Shown: positions 10,734 to 21,821 of the stretch, one piece after another
How positions within the stretch are numbered: position 1 is the first letter of the stretch
Layout: the number at the start of each line of letters is the position of its first letter
Notes under the pieces: model-generated
The model's input: the letters and a program-made list of their open reading frames with translations, nothing else
Told to the model about the DNA's origin: nothing
Databases searched by the model: none
Position numbers and translations under genes: made by a program
Assembly: GCA_943737045.1 (NCBI GenBank)
Contig: CALSFV010000060.1
Span: forward strand, 530,501-594,500
Length of the DNA stretch: 64,000 nucleotides
DNA from: Parapristionchus giblindavisi
Taxonomy: Eukaryota; Nematoda; Chromadorea; Rhabditida; Diplogasteridae
Direction: 5' to 3'

Positions 10734-10822
10734 GTGTGTCCAATCCGGTGCCACGCATCGCCCATCCCGATTGGTTGGACAACAAGATCAAGAAGAAGAT
10801 GAACGCCGCACAGCAGCCTAAG
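10734..10822 (+). pseudogene. POLE: POLE copy A exon, SNPVPRIAHPDWLDNKI
   Basis: Encodes VSNPVPRIAHPDWLDNKIKK then KMNAAQQPK, matching human KNPVPRVKHPDWLHKKL. Acceptor TTGTAG, donor AAG|GTTCTT. Confidence 0.92.
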
Positions 10823-10932
10823 GTTCTTGATCTTCGATCTTTGAATTTTGATCTTTGATCTTTGGATCTCTTCGATTTAGCGAATATTGTGATGATCCTG
10901 AACTGAAAATGATTTACTCATTTAAATTCTAG

Positions 10933-10983
10933 GTGACTGACCACTTCAATCGAATGACGAAGGAAGAGAAGGAGAAGCAGCGA
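10933..10983 (+). pseudogene. POLE: POLE copy A exon, VTDHFNRMTKEEKEK
   Basis: Seventeen codons, VTDHFNRMTKEEKEKQR, in phase with the neighbouring exons. They lie where human POLE has its variable linker after the polymerase core. Acceptor TTCTAG, donor CGA|GTTCGT. Confidence 0.7.
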
Positions 10984-11063
10984 GTTCGTTTTCCGTTTTT
11001 CGCTAACTTTTCCTGAATTTTCTTTTCCACTTTTCCGTAATTTTCCAAATTTTCCATTTACAG

Positions 11064-11222
11064 GAAGAAGCAGACGAGCGGGCGAGGAAGCGAAGAGCGG
11101 AAGAGGATGAAGAAGAAGGAGAAGATGGAGAAGAGGGTGATAAAGAAAATGATAGTGGAGAGAAGAGAAGGACGAAAAAGGCGAAGGGAAAGGAGTTGGA
11201 GGAGGAAGATGATAGTGTGAAG
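11064..11222 (+). pseudogene. POLE: POLE copy A exon, acidic/lysine-rich linker
   Basis: Fifty-three codons of low complexity (EEADERARKRRAEEDEEEGE and KRRTKKAKGKELEEEDD). It fills the variable linker position of POLE. Its last bases are the left end of the 4.9-kb tandem duplication. Confidence 0.75.
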
Positions 11223-11645
11223 GTGAGGAGATCAAAGATCAAAGATCAATCTGGATTGACTAGGATCAGGGAGGCAGTTAGAGCAGGGAGATTGGTGCTG
11301 CAGAGCGGTTTTGTTAGTCATGGGGTTGGTGAAATACGATTTGCCGTCTTTACTAGATAATAGGAAGGAAATCAGCTACTGGAAATGGGTTGGAGGGTAT
11401 ATTTGGGGGGGGGGGGGGGAGATCAAAGATCAACTTCGTAATACACTTGGTTTTTGGATTAAGGAAAAGCAATAGGAAGATGAACCAGGGGAATTGGTGT
11501 TACAAAATTGTTTTATGTGAAGTGGAATTGGCGAATTGCCGTTCAATCATCATCTGAGCAGTGTAATATCAGATCGTTTAGTATAATTATATACAAAGCT
11601 CTCATTATCTTTAATCATTTATGTATTTATATCCATATCTTGCAG

Positions 11646-11744
11646 ATCGCATCAATGTCTAGTGATGGCGTCCTCCCATGGCTTCGATCACTCCAGAAGA
11701 TGTGGAGAGTACAGAAGAAGCAGGCTAAGATTAGGAAGATGAAG
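11646..11744 (+). pseudogene. POLE: POLE copy A exon (unit 1), WLRSLQKMWRVQKKQ
   Basis: Encodes IASMSSDGVLPWLRSLQKMW then RVQKKQAKIRKMK, matching the human region [20 protein letters not shown]. Frame intact, acceptor TTGCAG, donor AAG|GTTGAT. Confidence 0.85.
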
Positions 11745-12049
11745 GTTGATTATTGATTTATTATTAATCGTGTTATCGATTTTTTCGAATTACAAATCGG
11801 ATTTTGAGCCAAGATAACACGAAAATCGAAAAACATGACCGGATTTTGAGCCAAATTTGTCAAAAATCGAAAAACTTGACAGGATGTTGAAAACCGATAG
11901 CCTAGCTATTCGACCTGTTTGCAATCCTGTTCTACGCTTGAAAATGGAATGAAATTATGTGATCTTGTCATCGGAAGAAGCTCCCCTTATACTAATAAAT
12001 AAACAAAAAATACGTAAACTAAAAGTGTAGACTAATAAATCGTTTACAG

Positions 12050-12160
12050 GCAGAGGAAGCAGAGCGTGCGGGTATCTCCTCATCCTCTGTCGCTAATAGG
12101 ACAGGACCAGCCGGATCTCTCCTCAATCACATACGAGTTAACACGAGTGCTGTGTGGCAG
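12050..12160 (+). pseudogene. POLE: POLE copy A exon (unit 1), AERAGISSSSVANRTG
   Basis: Thirty-seven codons from AEEAERAGISSSSVANRTG to HIRVNTSAVWQ. They correspond to the human stretch [21 protein letters not shown] by position and by the terminal WQ. Acceptor TTTACAG, donor CAG|GTGGGA. Confidence 0.8.
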
Positions 12161-12169
12161 GTGGGAGTT

Positions 12170-12300
12170 TAAGAGATTAAGGTTAAGGTTAAGGTTAGGA
12201 TTTAGTTATTGTTAGGGGTTTAGTTAAGGTTAGGATTTAGTTAAGGTTAGGGATTTAATTAAGGTTAGTTGTTTAGATTAAGTTTAGTTAATCGTTCTAG
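12170..12300 (+). repeat. Degenerate TTAAGG/TTAGGG-rich tract
   Basis: Irregular repeats of TTAAGG, TTAGGG and TTTAGTTA, with a shorter relative at 17345 in unit 2. It looks telomere-like but is not a regular array of any one hexamer. Confidence 0.4.
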
Positions 12301-12717
12301 GTTAATTTAGGTGAAATTGTGTTTTTGGTGACGATGTATTGAACCTGGCATTTCACGGTTTCATAGTGTTTATGTGACAGGAGGATGGCTTACGAATTTC
12401 GCTGCACAAAAAGTCGCAATTACTATTATATCTATAATGTCAATCGACGCAAATATCTATAATTGTTCACTGATAGTCTCCGTAGAAGAAACTCGTCAGG
12501 CCGTAGTGTGGTACGCCTGGATCACTAAGGTTTCATATTGATTTTTTTCTTTTGATTATTGATTTTTCAATATGTTGGCCATGAAATGCTATCGCTGTTA
12601 ATGAACTAGGGTATGAATATCTTATAGTTTAGTCACTATGCCTCTTGGATTTAAAATACTTAAGCCTCTATAACTTATTTCTTTTAGTTTCTTTATGTCT
12701 CTAATCCTTTGTTCCAG

Positions 12718-12824
12718 GGAGGCTCCTCAAGTGGTCGTTGTGAACGTGTGAGTGTGCGAGTACGACGAAGTCTCCTAGTGAATCAACGAGTCAAACGACC
12801 AGGAAATGAGGATTGTGTGAGAAG
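12718..12824 (+). pseudogene. POLE: POLE copy A exon, SVRVRRSLLVNQRVKRP
   Basis: Encodes GGSSSGRCERVSVRVRRSLL then VNQRVKRPGNEDCVR. It matches human HCIRLSIPRVFYVNQRVAK. It is present only in unit 1 and ends at donor GAAG|GTACGGTAG, which is the first unit of the 24-bp array. Confidence 0.85.
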
Positions 12825-13160
12825 GTACGGTAGTGGTTATGGTGAAGAAGGGTACGGTAGTGGTTCTGAAAAGGTGTACGGTAGTGGTTCTGAAAAGGGG
12901 TACGGTAGTGGTTCTGAAAAGGGGTACAGTCTCATTGGCTCTTTGTAATCGTAGGGCACCCACTTTTCATCACCGGTTATAACGTTGACCAGTCAAACAA
13001 GCCGGCGACGTAGAGTTAGAAAAGTCTTTGCGTCCAGTCGGCGATCCTTGTCGTAGTCGGAAGGTGTACGGTAGTGGTTCTGAAAAGGGGTACGGTAGTG
13101 GTTCTGAAAAGGGGTACGGTAGTGGTTCTGAAAAGGGGTACGGTAGTGGTTTTGGTGGGG
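12823..13160 (+). repeat. 24-bp tandem repeats carrying a 5' splice site motif
   Basis: Two clusters of about four copies each (12823-12927 and 13063-13160) of a unit built on GGTACGGTAGTGGTTCTGAA. The unit is eight codons long (YGSGSEKG), so the frame stays open through cluster one. The first copy overlaps the real exon donor, so each copy repeats a potential donor. Confidence 0.85.
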
Positions 13161-13237
13161 AGGGATTACGATGGCAAGGGTGTATTGTTGTAATACTCAT
13201 GCGTTTTAAGTGTATGATTAAGAGGCATGTTCCTTAA

Positions 13238-15193
13238 GACTCGATCATATTCGACCACCCCCGGACACGTGCGCTAGCAATGAGAACTGGGGGCCCATAC
13301 TTTGGTGTTAGGAGTGTCACCGGCCCTTATTACACAAAACAGCAGAAATTTCCTGTTTGTGCCCTCAGGCTATTAGAAAAATTTATTTAAGTGCGAAAAT
13401 GTTTAAAAATCATAATTTCTCAAAAAGTTGAGATGAGGTCTAAATATCATTTGCGGTGCGTCCAGGGTGCACAGAGCTTGCTGATTCACTATTAGCTTCG
13501 AATGTGCGTTAATTCCTAAACCACTTTTTTTACTCAAAATTTTGGTTTTTTCGGACAAATTATCGCTTGTTGTAGATTGCTGCAAAGATTTCCGACCAGG
13601 TATTGTAGCCTAAGCAATTCTGCATTGATTTTACTTATAACTGGGTTCTTCCCGTTAGACCATCTTGCCGAAATTTTCGCTCCAATTTCCGTAATCGATG
13701 GTTTTCCCGAATAAATGTATTTTCCAAACGTATTTTCCAAACGATTGGTGCGGAATTGTGGTCTACACAAAGTTTCGAGGTGAGACCAATAAAATGCTAC
13801 AAGAAGCGCATCACATTGATCTATTTGAAAATTTCGATTTTCACGACCCGTGGTCATGGTCCGAAAATTTCAAAATTTCTCAAGTATGAAATGTTTTCAT
13901 TTATGCGGCTTATTGTGAAGTACTAATGATGTAAACAATATTCAGCCAATGCTCAATGGCTGATCTCTCCTTTCAACCATTTTTTCTCAAATTTTCTTTC
14001 TAATTGCATGCGAAAAATCAGAATTGTGCTTGAATCAGTTTCCAACTTACTTTCTGTAACATTCTATCTAAGCACTTTGCAATGTACATAATCAATATGA
14101 AAATCGTTAATTTTGGAAAATTCATATTTTTTACCATGACCCCGGGGTCATGGAAATCGATTTTTCAAAAGTGAGCCGAATGCCGGGATTTCAGTTCTAC
14201 TATGTTTACTCATCATGAAATTTCACGTTGTCATTGTCATTTGATCATTGTCTCAGCATTCGAGTCGAAAAACTGCAATATTTTAGAAATTTGCCGTGAA
14301 AGTAGGCACTCAAAAATGATTTTTTTAATTTTCGAAAATAAACAATTTTCATATTGATTATGTACATTGCAAAGTACTTTGACGGCAGGTAATAGAAAGC
14401 AAGTTGGAAACTGATTCAAACGCAATTCTGATTTTTCGCACGCTATCAGAATGAAAATTTTCGAAAAAATTGATGAAAAGATAGATCAGCCATTGAGCAT
14501 TGGCTGAATATTATTTATATCATTAGTACTTCACAATAAGCCGCATAAATGAAAACATTTCAAACTTGATAAATTTTGAAATTTTCAGACCATGACCCCG
14601 GGGTCATGAAAATCGAAATTTTCAAATTGATCCAAGTGATGGGCTTCTTGTGTCAATTTACTCGACTCACCTCTAAACTTTGAGCAGACCACAATTCCGC
14701 ACCAATCGTTTGGAAAATACAGCATTTGTTCGGGAAAACCATCGATGACGGAAGTTCGAGCAAAAAATTCGACAAAATGGTCGATCGGGAAGAACTCAGT
14801 TTTAAGTTAAATCAATGCAGAATTGATTAGGCTACAATACCTGATCGGAAATCTTTGCAGCAATCTACAACAAGCGATAATTTGTCCGAAAAAACCAAAA
14901 TTTTGAGTCAAAAAAGTGGTTTAGGAATCAACGCACATTCGATGCTAATAGTGAATTAGCAAGCTCTGTGCACCCTGGACGCACCGCAAATGATATTTAG
15001 ACCTCATCTCAACTTTTTGAGAAATTATGATTTTTAAACATTTTCGCACTTAAATAAATTTTTCTAATAGCATGAGGGCACAAACAGGAAATTTCTGCTG
15101 TTTTGTGTAATAAGGGCCGGTGACACTCCTAACACCCAAGTATGGACCCCCAGTTCTCATTGCTAGCGCACGTGTCCGGGGGGTGGTCGAGTC
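13238..15193. mobile_element. 2-kb foldback element flanked by TTAA
   Basis: Inverted ends GACTCGA..CGACCACCCCC are flanked by TTAA at 13234-13237 and 15194-15197. The arms are about 0.8-0.9 kb and imperfect, with repeated ACCCCGGGGTCATG blocks near 14143 and 14600. The terminal GACTCGA is shared with the TTAA element at 39825. TTAA targets are piggyBac-like and are also known for nematode palindromic elements. Confidence 0.8.
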
Positions 15194-15353
15194 TTAACGA
15201 CCATCTCTCTTAATGTAATATTCTGTTATAATATATTTTTAAAAAAAATTAGTATATTTCACATATTTTCTATTGTGTTTATTATTTATTAAGTTTGCAC
15301 ATACCTATCTGGACTATAATTTGATCTTTGATCTTTAATCTCTCGTTCTTCAG

Positions 15354-15469
15354 AATCCTTCCCCCTGGTCATCCCATTCACTTCCTCTATGATCATAAAG
15401 TGGATGAGGGACGTCTACAAGAGTTGATGGGCAAACTACAGAGGGAAGCGTGTACTCCATCGATTGAAG
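15354..15469 (+). pseudogene. POLE: POLE copy A exon (unit 1), HPIHFLYDHKVDEGR
   Basis: Encodes ILPPGHPIHFLYDHKVDEGR then LQELMGKLQREACTPSIEG. It matches human RVLPRSNMVYNLYEYSV and ELSAPDIEG. Acceptor TTCTTCAG, donor GAAG|GTACAGTAG. Confidence 0.9.
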
Positions 15470-15570
15470 GTACAGTAGATTTGGACGGTGTGGGATTACG
15501 GTAGCTGTTCATGGTACTGTAGATTTGAGTCGATACCTTGTTACGGTACGAGTAAATGAGGGCTAATTAA

Positions 15571-15845
15571 CAAGGGAAGTATGGTGCGCCGGTCCCGGAC
15601 TTCGGAATGGGACATATACCATTCGATAGGTCTCCAAAATACAAGGCTCCCATGTAAAGGATTTTGGCAACGTACCCCTGGAGGCCGAGTAATTTGCATA
15701 TTTCTGACTGTCTTTTTTTCTCCCTACAATAAGATCCAGTCTCTGTGAGATCAAGAGCAAGCAGTGGTGGCCGGATGGATAAGGGGATTGTCTATATATC
15801 TTTTGCTCGCAAGTTCGATTCCCACACAAGTTCAACTAACTTTTG
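15571..15845 (+). mobile_element. CAAGGG element, single-ended, with tRNA-like tail
   Basis: Begins CAAGGGAAGTATGG after TAA, runs through CGGTCCCGGACTTCGG and CTCTGTGAGATC to a tRNA-like block, then TTTTGCTATTTTT. The same terminal sequence bounds the 616-bp inverted element at 56704. Unit 2 lacks it at the matching point (21095), so it inserted after the tandem duplication or was lost there. Confidence 0.7.
15761..15829 (+). repeat. tRNA-like SINE head
   Basis: A-box-like TGGCCGGATGGATAAGG at 15768 and B-box AAGTTCGATTCCC at 15811 are at tRNA spacing. The acceptor stem does not pair, so this is a tRNA-derived promoter and not a tRNA gene. Confidence 0.55.
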
Positions 15846-15968
15846 CTATTTTTCCATGTATGAAAATCTTACAAAAATCATTTTAAAAATCAATTAACAA
15901 TACATATTCACATTACTACATATTTATGATTTTAATGATTGTGACTATAATGATGATTATAATTAAAG

Positions 15969-16090
15969 TTTTGCCTTCGTTCCTCCGGCAACACTATGGT
16001 TTGTATTGCCCCCGTTTTCTTGGATTGGACGCTTTATTATTGTACTAATCAGCCAATCAACAAACAATGAACGAGAATAACGAAGGCAAG
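15969..16090. repeat. Short inverted repeat
   Basis: TTGCCTTCGTT and AACGAAGGCAA are about 100 bp apart. It is probably a small MITE. No flanking duplication was established. Confidence 0.4.
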
Positions 16091-16813
16091 ATGAAAGATG
16101 GTACAGTGAAACCGTGGGTAATTAAGATGTGAGTGTCAAGGTGAGGAGATCAAAGATCAAAGATCAGTCTGGATTGAGTAGGGACAGGGAGGGAGGGATT
16201 GATCAATTGACAGTTAGAGCAGGGAGATTGGTTATGCAGAGCCGTTTCTTTAACCGTAGTGTTAGTGAAATACGATTTGCAGTCTTCCTCATAGGTCGAA
16301 AAGTACGTTACAAACTACGAAGACTGAGCTGTTTTGTCATCGTTACATTTGCCTTACGTGTCTATGCCGTAACCTCCGCCGTGACAGACAACTGTAAGGC
16401 AAAAGTAACGATGCATTAGCCATGGGGTTGGTGAAATACGATATGCCGTCTTCAGTAGATATTAGGAAGGGAATAAGCTAGAGGATGTGGGTTGGAGGAC
16501 GTATTTGGGCGGAGATCAAAGATCAACTTCGTAATACACTTGATTTTTGGATTAACGAAAGGCAATTGGAAGGTGAACCTGGTGAATTGATGTTGTAAAA
16601 TTGTTTTATGTGAAGTTGAATTAGCGAATTTTCGTTCGTTCATCGATATTTTTCTTTTATATCGTTTCATACTCGCTGAGACATCTTCGCAATGTATGAT
16701 AAATAAATAAATAAATAAATTTGAATTTAAAATATCAGATCGTTTAGTATGATTATATAGAAAAAGCTCTCATTATCTTTATTCATTTATGCATTTATTT
16801 CCATGTTTTGCAG

Positions 16814-16908
16814 ATCGCATCGATGTCTCGTGATGGCGTCCTCCCAATCGATCACTCCAGAAGATGTGGAGAGTACAGAAGAAGCAGGCTAAGATTAAGA
16901 AGATGAAG
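16814..16908 (+). pseudogene. POLE: POLE exon (unit 2), 4-bp deletion
   Basis: Homologous to 11646-11744 but 4 bp shorter after GTCCTCCCA, changing the frame from PWLRSLQKMW to PIDHSRRCGEY. Splice sites are kept. Confidence 0.85.
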
Positions 16909-17219
16909 GTTGATTATCGATTGATTATTTATCGTGTTATCGAATTTTTTGAATTAAAAACCTTATTTTGAGCCAAAATAACACGAAAATCGAAAAACAT
17001 GACCGGATTTTATGCCAAATTTGTCAAAATCGAAAAACCTGAACCTTTTTTGAAAACCGATAGCCTAGCTATTCGACCTATGGTTGCAATCCTGTTCTAC
17101 GCTTGAAAATGGAATGAAATTATGTATAGGATCTTGTCATCGGAAGAAGATCCCATTATACTAATAAATAAATAACCATAAATAATCAATAAATGTAAAC
17201 CACTCAATCGTCTCTGCAG

Positions 17220-17330
17220 GCAGACGCAGCAGAGCGTGCGGGTATCTCCTCATCCTCGGTTGCTAATAGGACAGGACCAGCCGGATCTCTCCTCAATCAC
17301 ATACGAGTGAACACGAGTGCTGTGTGGAAG
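17220..17330 (+). pseudogene. POLE: POLE exon (unit 2), ADAAERAGISSSSVANR
   Basis: Same length as its unit 1 counterpart (12050-12160), with few substitutions; the last codon is changed from CAG to AAG. Acceptor CTGCAG, donor AAG|GTGGGA. Confidence 0.8.
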
Positions 17331-17632
17331 GTGGGAGTTAAGGGGAATAGGTTTAGATTAAGGTTAGGGATTTTGTTAAGGTCGGATAACTATATGTATG
17401 TAAACTTTTGTTATTGGTAACGATGTATTGAACTTGGCGTTTCGCGGTTTCATGGTGTTTATGTGTTAAGAGGATGATGACCAACGACGCTTCTTTGTTC
17501 ACAACATTAAAAAATCGCGAAATCGCAATAATTATTATTATACAGTACCGTTGCGTAAGCGTTATCGTATTTACCGGGCCCTCTTCCCATCTCTTGCCAC
17601 TCTCTCGTCATTTCCCGCAATAGAGAAGAGAG

Positions 17633-19470
17633 ACTGCCAAGATAGCGTAATTCCCGCTAAATTAGCGGGAATTACGCTATCTCTCGCCCCCCTTCCCCTC
17701 TCCTTACTCTCTGTTCATACCACCCGCCTCGCCCTATTTGAGGCACGTTTGAAGAGATATCTAATTCTCCTCACATCTGAGAGCTTTGCAGTCAACAGCA
17801 AAGTTGTAGCTCACATCGATCCGGTTCTGATTATTTTTTGGCTGAGACGATACGATCAAAACAAACAAAATTACAATCGTTCTACTTTTTCAGAGGGAAA
17901 TCGAAACGATAAGCGTTCAAAATATGTTTTTGCAAGAAGAGTTGAATTTCACTCAATGATCAGAGGAATCAGATTTGCATTTGAATACTGATTATCCATG
18001 TTATTCCCTCTATTTTCCATTTCAATAATGCATTACCTCAAGAGGGACATTGTTCACTTCTCGTTATCATGTCTTCCACTCTCGTCGCTAGTTTTGAGAT
18101 TCTTTATATCAGATATTATAAATTACACTTCGCATACCGTAAGTAATCATTGGATACAATATCCGAGACTGTTCCTGTAGATGAATCAGCAGCAACCGAG
18201 TGCTCATCACCTAAATCGAGATGACCAAGTTATATTTTCAATGGAAATCGATTTCTCACAATGAGGATTTTGTTTTGATTATTTTAAATTTTTAAACAAG
18301 AAAATCAAAAACTATTTTTATTGAATTTAAACGAAAAAAATGAAACATCTGTGGCAAATTGTGAAAACATTTGACAAAACTTAACAGCATTTCCTTTTTT
18401 ACCATTTTTCACGGTCATAGTGTAGTATTATCTGTAATTTTTATTGGGTATCTGTTTGCATAAGAAAAAAATGGAAAATGTAACTGCTGGCGCTGCAGAG
18501 AAAAAAAAATTGATATAATGTGGCATACTGTTGCATCTTTCAGTAAATGTACTAGCATTTCTATTTCTTCACATTATCATTATTTCTTCACCAGGGCTGG
18601 GAACTTCCGTTTCTGATTTTTCTGTTTTTTCTGCTTTTTGAAAACAGAAATTTCTGTTTTCTGATTTCAGAAAAAAAATATTTTTCTGTCCCAGCCCTGT
18701 TCTTCACTAACATTACATGACTCCATACATTGAATTTACACACGTGGCATTAATCAAAAACTTCAAAACTGGTATACCGTAGGATTTTCTCCACAATACA
18801 GAGATTTTCTCCACAATGTTTTTATCAATGTTCGAAAAAATAATTAGTTTACATCGCTAATTATTCTTTTAAACAAAGCAATATTATTTAAATTTTTTCG
18901 AGATACATATATTTTGAAATCCGAAAAAATTTATACGTATACGAATACGAATGTATACGATGATTACTTACTGTATGCGAAGTGGAATTTATCTGATATA
19001 AAGAATCTCGCAACAAGCGATGAGAGTGGAAGACATGATAGTGAGAGAACAATGTGAACAATGTCCCTCTTGAGATAACGAATCGTTGAAATGGGAAATA
19101 GATGGAATAACAATATTCAAATGCAAATCTGATTCCTCTGATCATTGAGTGAAATTCAACTCTTCTTGCAAAAACATATTTTGAACGCTTATCGTTTCGA
19201 TTTCCCTCTGAAAAAGTAGAACGATTGCCATTTTGTTTGTTTTGATCGTATCGTCTCAGCCAAAAAATAATCAGAACCGGATCGATGTGAGCTACAACTT
19301 TGCTGTTGACTGCAAAGCTCTCAGATGTGAGGGGAATTAGATGTCTCTTCAAACGTGCCTCAAATAGGGCGAGGCGGGTGGTATGAACAGAGAGCAAGGA
19401 GAGGGGAAGGGGGGGGCGAGAGATAGCGTAATTCCCGCTAGTTTGCGGCAATTACGCTTTCTTTGGCAGT
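17633..19470. mobile_element. Large foldback repeat with 0.5-kb arms
   Basis: Arms 17633-18155 and 18957-19470 are inverted copies (for example CACCCGCCTCGCCCTATTTG). The outermost parts repeat TAGCGTAATTCCCGC as a smaller hairpin. The spacer holds a hAT MITE. Mirror-image reading frames in the arms are by-products. It interrupts the point where unit 1 reads ATTATATCTATAATG. Confidence 0.75.
18592..18699. mobile_element. 108-bp hAT-like MITE
   Basis: Inverted ends CAGGGCTGGGA and TCCCAGCCCTG are flanked by the 8-bp direct repeat TTCTTCAC (18584-18591 and 18700-18707). The core is repeated TTTCTGTTTTCTG. A degenerate relative lies near 63010-63105. Confidence 0.9.
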
Positions 19471-19592
19471 GGTGTGTCTAATCACGAAGTTAGGAAGGGA
19501 GAGAGTGCCTCTCACGGGCGATTGCTAGAGAGAAGGGAAGGGGCGGGAATAGATAGCGTAGTCTTCGCTACCGTTCCTGCAACCCTATTATA

Positions 19593-20142
19593 CAGTACAG
19601 CCCGGTCGTGTTTTGTACACATTCTCCGCTGCGCTCCGCTGCGGGGTGCATTTGGACGAATCACTTATTTCCTTTGCGTATGAATATTTTTGAATTCTCA
19701 ATGTCTTAAGCGTGAGTTTCCCTGATAAAAAGTTATTTAATGACTAAAGAAACTGAAACAAAATTTGTAGTAATGAAAAAAACAATTAAAAGGCAAATCA
19801 CACTGGTCCGAAAATGATGGGTACTGTAAATTTTCAAAAATATCTTACGGCGATCGTGCGATCGATACGCAGTATCCCTTTCCAGTATAATATTACAGTA
19901 TACCTTTCCAGTAAATTAATAGTCATCATTTTCGGACCAGTGTGATTTGCCTTTTAATTGTTTTTTCTCATTAATAAAAATTTTGTTTCAGTTTCTTTAG
20001 TCATTAAAAGAACTTTTTATCACGGAAACTCACGCTTAAGACATTGAGAATTCAAAAATATTCATACGCAAAGGAAATAAGTGATGCGTCCAAATGCGCC
20101 CCGCAGCGGAGAATGTGTACAAAACACGACCGGGCTGTACTG
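19593..20142. mobile_element. 550-bp foldback element, TA target
   Basis: Inverted ends CAGTACAGCCCGGTCGTG, about 245 bp each, flanked by TA at 19591-19592 and 20143-20144. The loop includes GATCGTGCGATCGAT. The ends suggest a Tc1/mariner-type nonautonomous element. Confidence 0.8.
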
Positions 20143-20485
20143 TATATCTATAATGTCAATCATGGCGATACGTAATTGTTCAAAGATTGTGTCGGTGGAA
20201 GAAACGTGGGCGGCATTGCCGCTAGCGACAAGATCCACTCTATTTTGGCAACCAACCCACCCGAATTAGCCACAATTCACTCAAAAATGAAGACGATTTA
20301 GGCAAATTCCTCTCAAATGAAATTTTTGCGCCCCTCCTACCCGATTTTTGCGTCCGACTCACCCGATTTGATATTTTATTAGTGTATTTCGCAGATTCTC
20401 TATAACGTTTATTAGCTATTAGCTTTACGCACATCCATCTCTGCCGACTAATTTTATCTTTGATCTTTAATCTCTCCGTCTTCAG

Positions 20486-20601
20486 AATCCTTCCTCGTGG
20501 TCATCCGATTCACTTCCTCTACGACCATAAAGTGGATAAGGGACGTCTACAAGAATTGATGGGCAAACTACAGAGGGAAGCGTGTACTCCATCGATTGAA
20601 G
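20486..20601 (+). pseudogene. POLE: POLE exon (unit 2), HPIHFLYDHKVDKGR
   Basis: Encodes ILPRGHPIHFLYDHKVDKGR then LQELMGKLQREACTPSIEG, frame intact. The arginine after LP agrees better with human RVLPRS than the proline in unit 1. Donor GAAG|GTACGGTAG. Confidence 0.9.
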
Positions 20602-20687
20602 GTACGGTAGATTTGAACGGTGTGGGGTTACGGTAGATGTTCATGGTACTGTAGATTTGAGTCGATGCCTTGTTACGGTACGAGTAA

Positions 20688-21079
20688 TGGCGCACTAAAA
20701 AATAGTGGGAAATGGAAAATGGCGACTTTCCAGGGTCTAAAAAAGCACCTGGAAACTCGAAAATTTGAATTCGCGGGCGCGAAAAAAGGTGCGGGAATTC
20801 AAATTCTGGCTTTCCAACTGCGGTTTTCTGCGGTTTAAAAAGGATGTTTAGTAGGAATTCAAGTTCCCACGCTTCATAAAGGTCGAAAAATTAAATTTCG
20901 GCTTTATTTAAGTTTTATAACCGCAGAAAATCGCAGTTGCAAAGTCAGAATTTGAATTACCGCGTCTAATTCGCGCCCGCGAATTCAAATTTCGAGTTTC
21001 CATTTTCGGTTTTCCAGTGTACTTTTTTAGACCCTGGAATGTCGCCATTTTCCGTTTTCCACTATTTTTTAGTGCGCCA
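20688..21079. mobile_element. 392-bp palindromic MITE, TAA duplication (PIF/Harbinger-like)
   Basis: Inverted ends TGGCGCACTAAAAAATAG run about 190 bp inward. TAA flanks both sides (20685-20687, 21080-21082). Unit 1 has the empty site GAGTAAATGAGG at 15550. TWA targets are characteristic of PIF/Harbinger; the family assignment is inference. Confidence 0.85.
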
Positions 21080-21260
21080 TAAATGAGGGCTAATTAAGTG
21101 CGGCAGAGTAGTGGTAGTAATTTGACCAAATATTAATATGATGGTCGCCACTGTACTGTTTCATACTATCTATAAGTATTTGTTTGATTTATGCCAATCA
21201 GTTTTTCTCCATAACAAACTTGATAAATATGCATCAATTAATCAATCAATATCTATGCAG

Positions 21261-21369
21261 GTATCTACGAATCGGAGACACCCTCGCATCTTCGTCTCAT
21301 GTGCACTATTGGTTGTTCGGCTGAAGTGAAGATAGAGGGAGGAAGTATGAACATGGACACGGCTAGGAG
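21261..21369 (+). pseudogene. POLE: POLE copy A exon, GIYESETPSHLRLMCTIG
   Basis: Continues the previous exon as EGIYESETPSHLRLMCTIGC and GGSMNMDTARR. Human has [20 protein letters not shown]. Acceptor ATGCAG, donor GAG|GTTGGT. Confidence 0.85.
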
Positions 21370-21535
21370 GTTGGTCATTCTTCAAAATTTGGTTGCCACG
21401 AAAAAAAAACGATTTTTAATGTTTTTTTGTTCGTTTTTTTGTCTTTGAAATACATTAAATTGTACTTTTTAAACAAAATTAGCCTTACGACCGGCGTGAC
21501 GTCAATATTTTTCTGGGTATGACAATGATTTTTAG

Positions 21536-21605
21536 GATTCCCGTGAACGAATATCTCAGAGATGGTCAGAAGGTCAGCTCGATCTTCTCCTACAAGTACA
21601 CTCAG
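21536..21605 (+). pseudogene. POLE: POLE copy A exon, EYLRDGQKVSSIFSYKY
   Basis: Encodes IPVNEYLRDGQKVSSIFSYK then YTQ, matching human ALEHLEMRSLAQFSYLEP. Acceptor TTTTTAG, donor CAG|GTAGTA. A TGACGTCA octamer lies just upstream in the intron. Confidence 0.78.
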
Positions 21606-21821
21606 GTAGTATTGATTGGTTTTATAGGTCAAAGATCAATCGTAAGCTGCCGTTATAATGTTTTAAAGCTTGCCTGTTGATTTCGTGTCATACCTATTCA
21701 TTGTTTAGTGCGCTTCAAATCTTTGATAATGGATCTAGGCTTGCGACTAATATTTATTTCATGCTATTGATTTGCATGGGAAAACATATTTTTATTCATT
21801 TTGAATTATTATTAAAGGAAG

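Larger units (their letters stand above)
11215..15570 (+). repeat. Tandem duplication of POLE intron-exon block, unit 1
   Basis: Sequence from the end of the acidic exon to GGGCTAATTAA is repeated in the same order at 16125-21095, a period of about 4.9 kb. Shared exons are WRVQKKQAKIRKMK, AERAGISSSSVANR and HPIHFLYDHKVD. Unit 1 holds the VNQRV exon and a TTAA foldback element that unit 2 lacks. Confidence 0.85.
16125..21095 (+). repeat. Tandem duplication of POLE block, unit 2
   Basis: Second copy of the 11.2-15.6 kb block. It keeps three exons, lacks the VNQRV exon, and carries different insertions: a large foldback with hAT MITE, a TA foldback, and a TAA element. The insertions therefore post-date the tandem duplication. 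Confidence 0.85.

Noticed and set aside
12170..12300. An interstitial telomere array
   Set aside because: Units are irregular mixtures of TTAAGG, TTAGGG and TTTAGTT; nematode telomeres are usually TTAGGC and no regular array is present.
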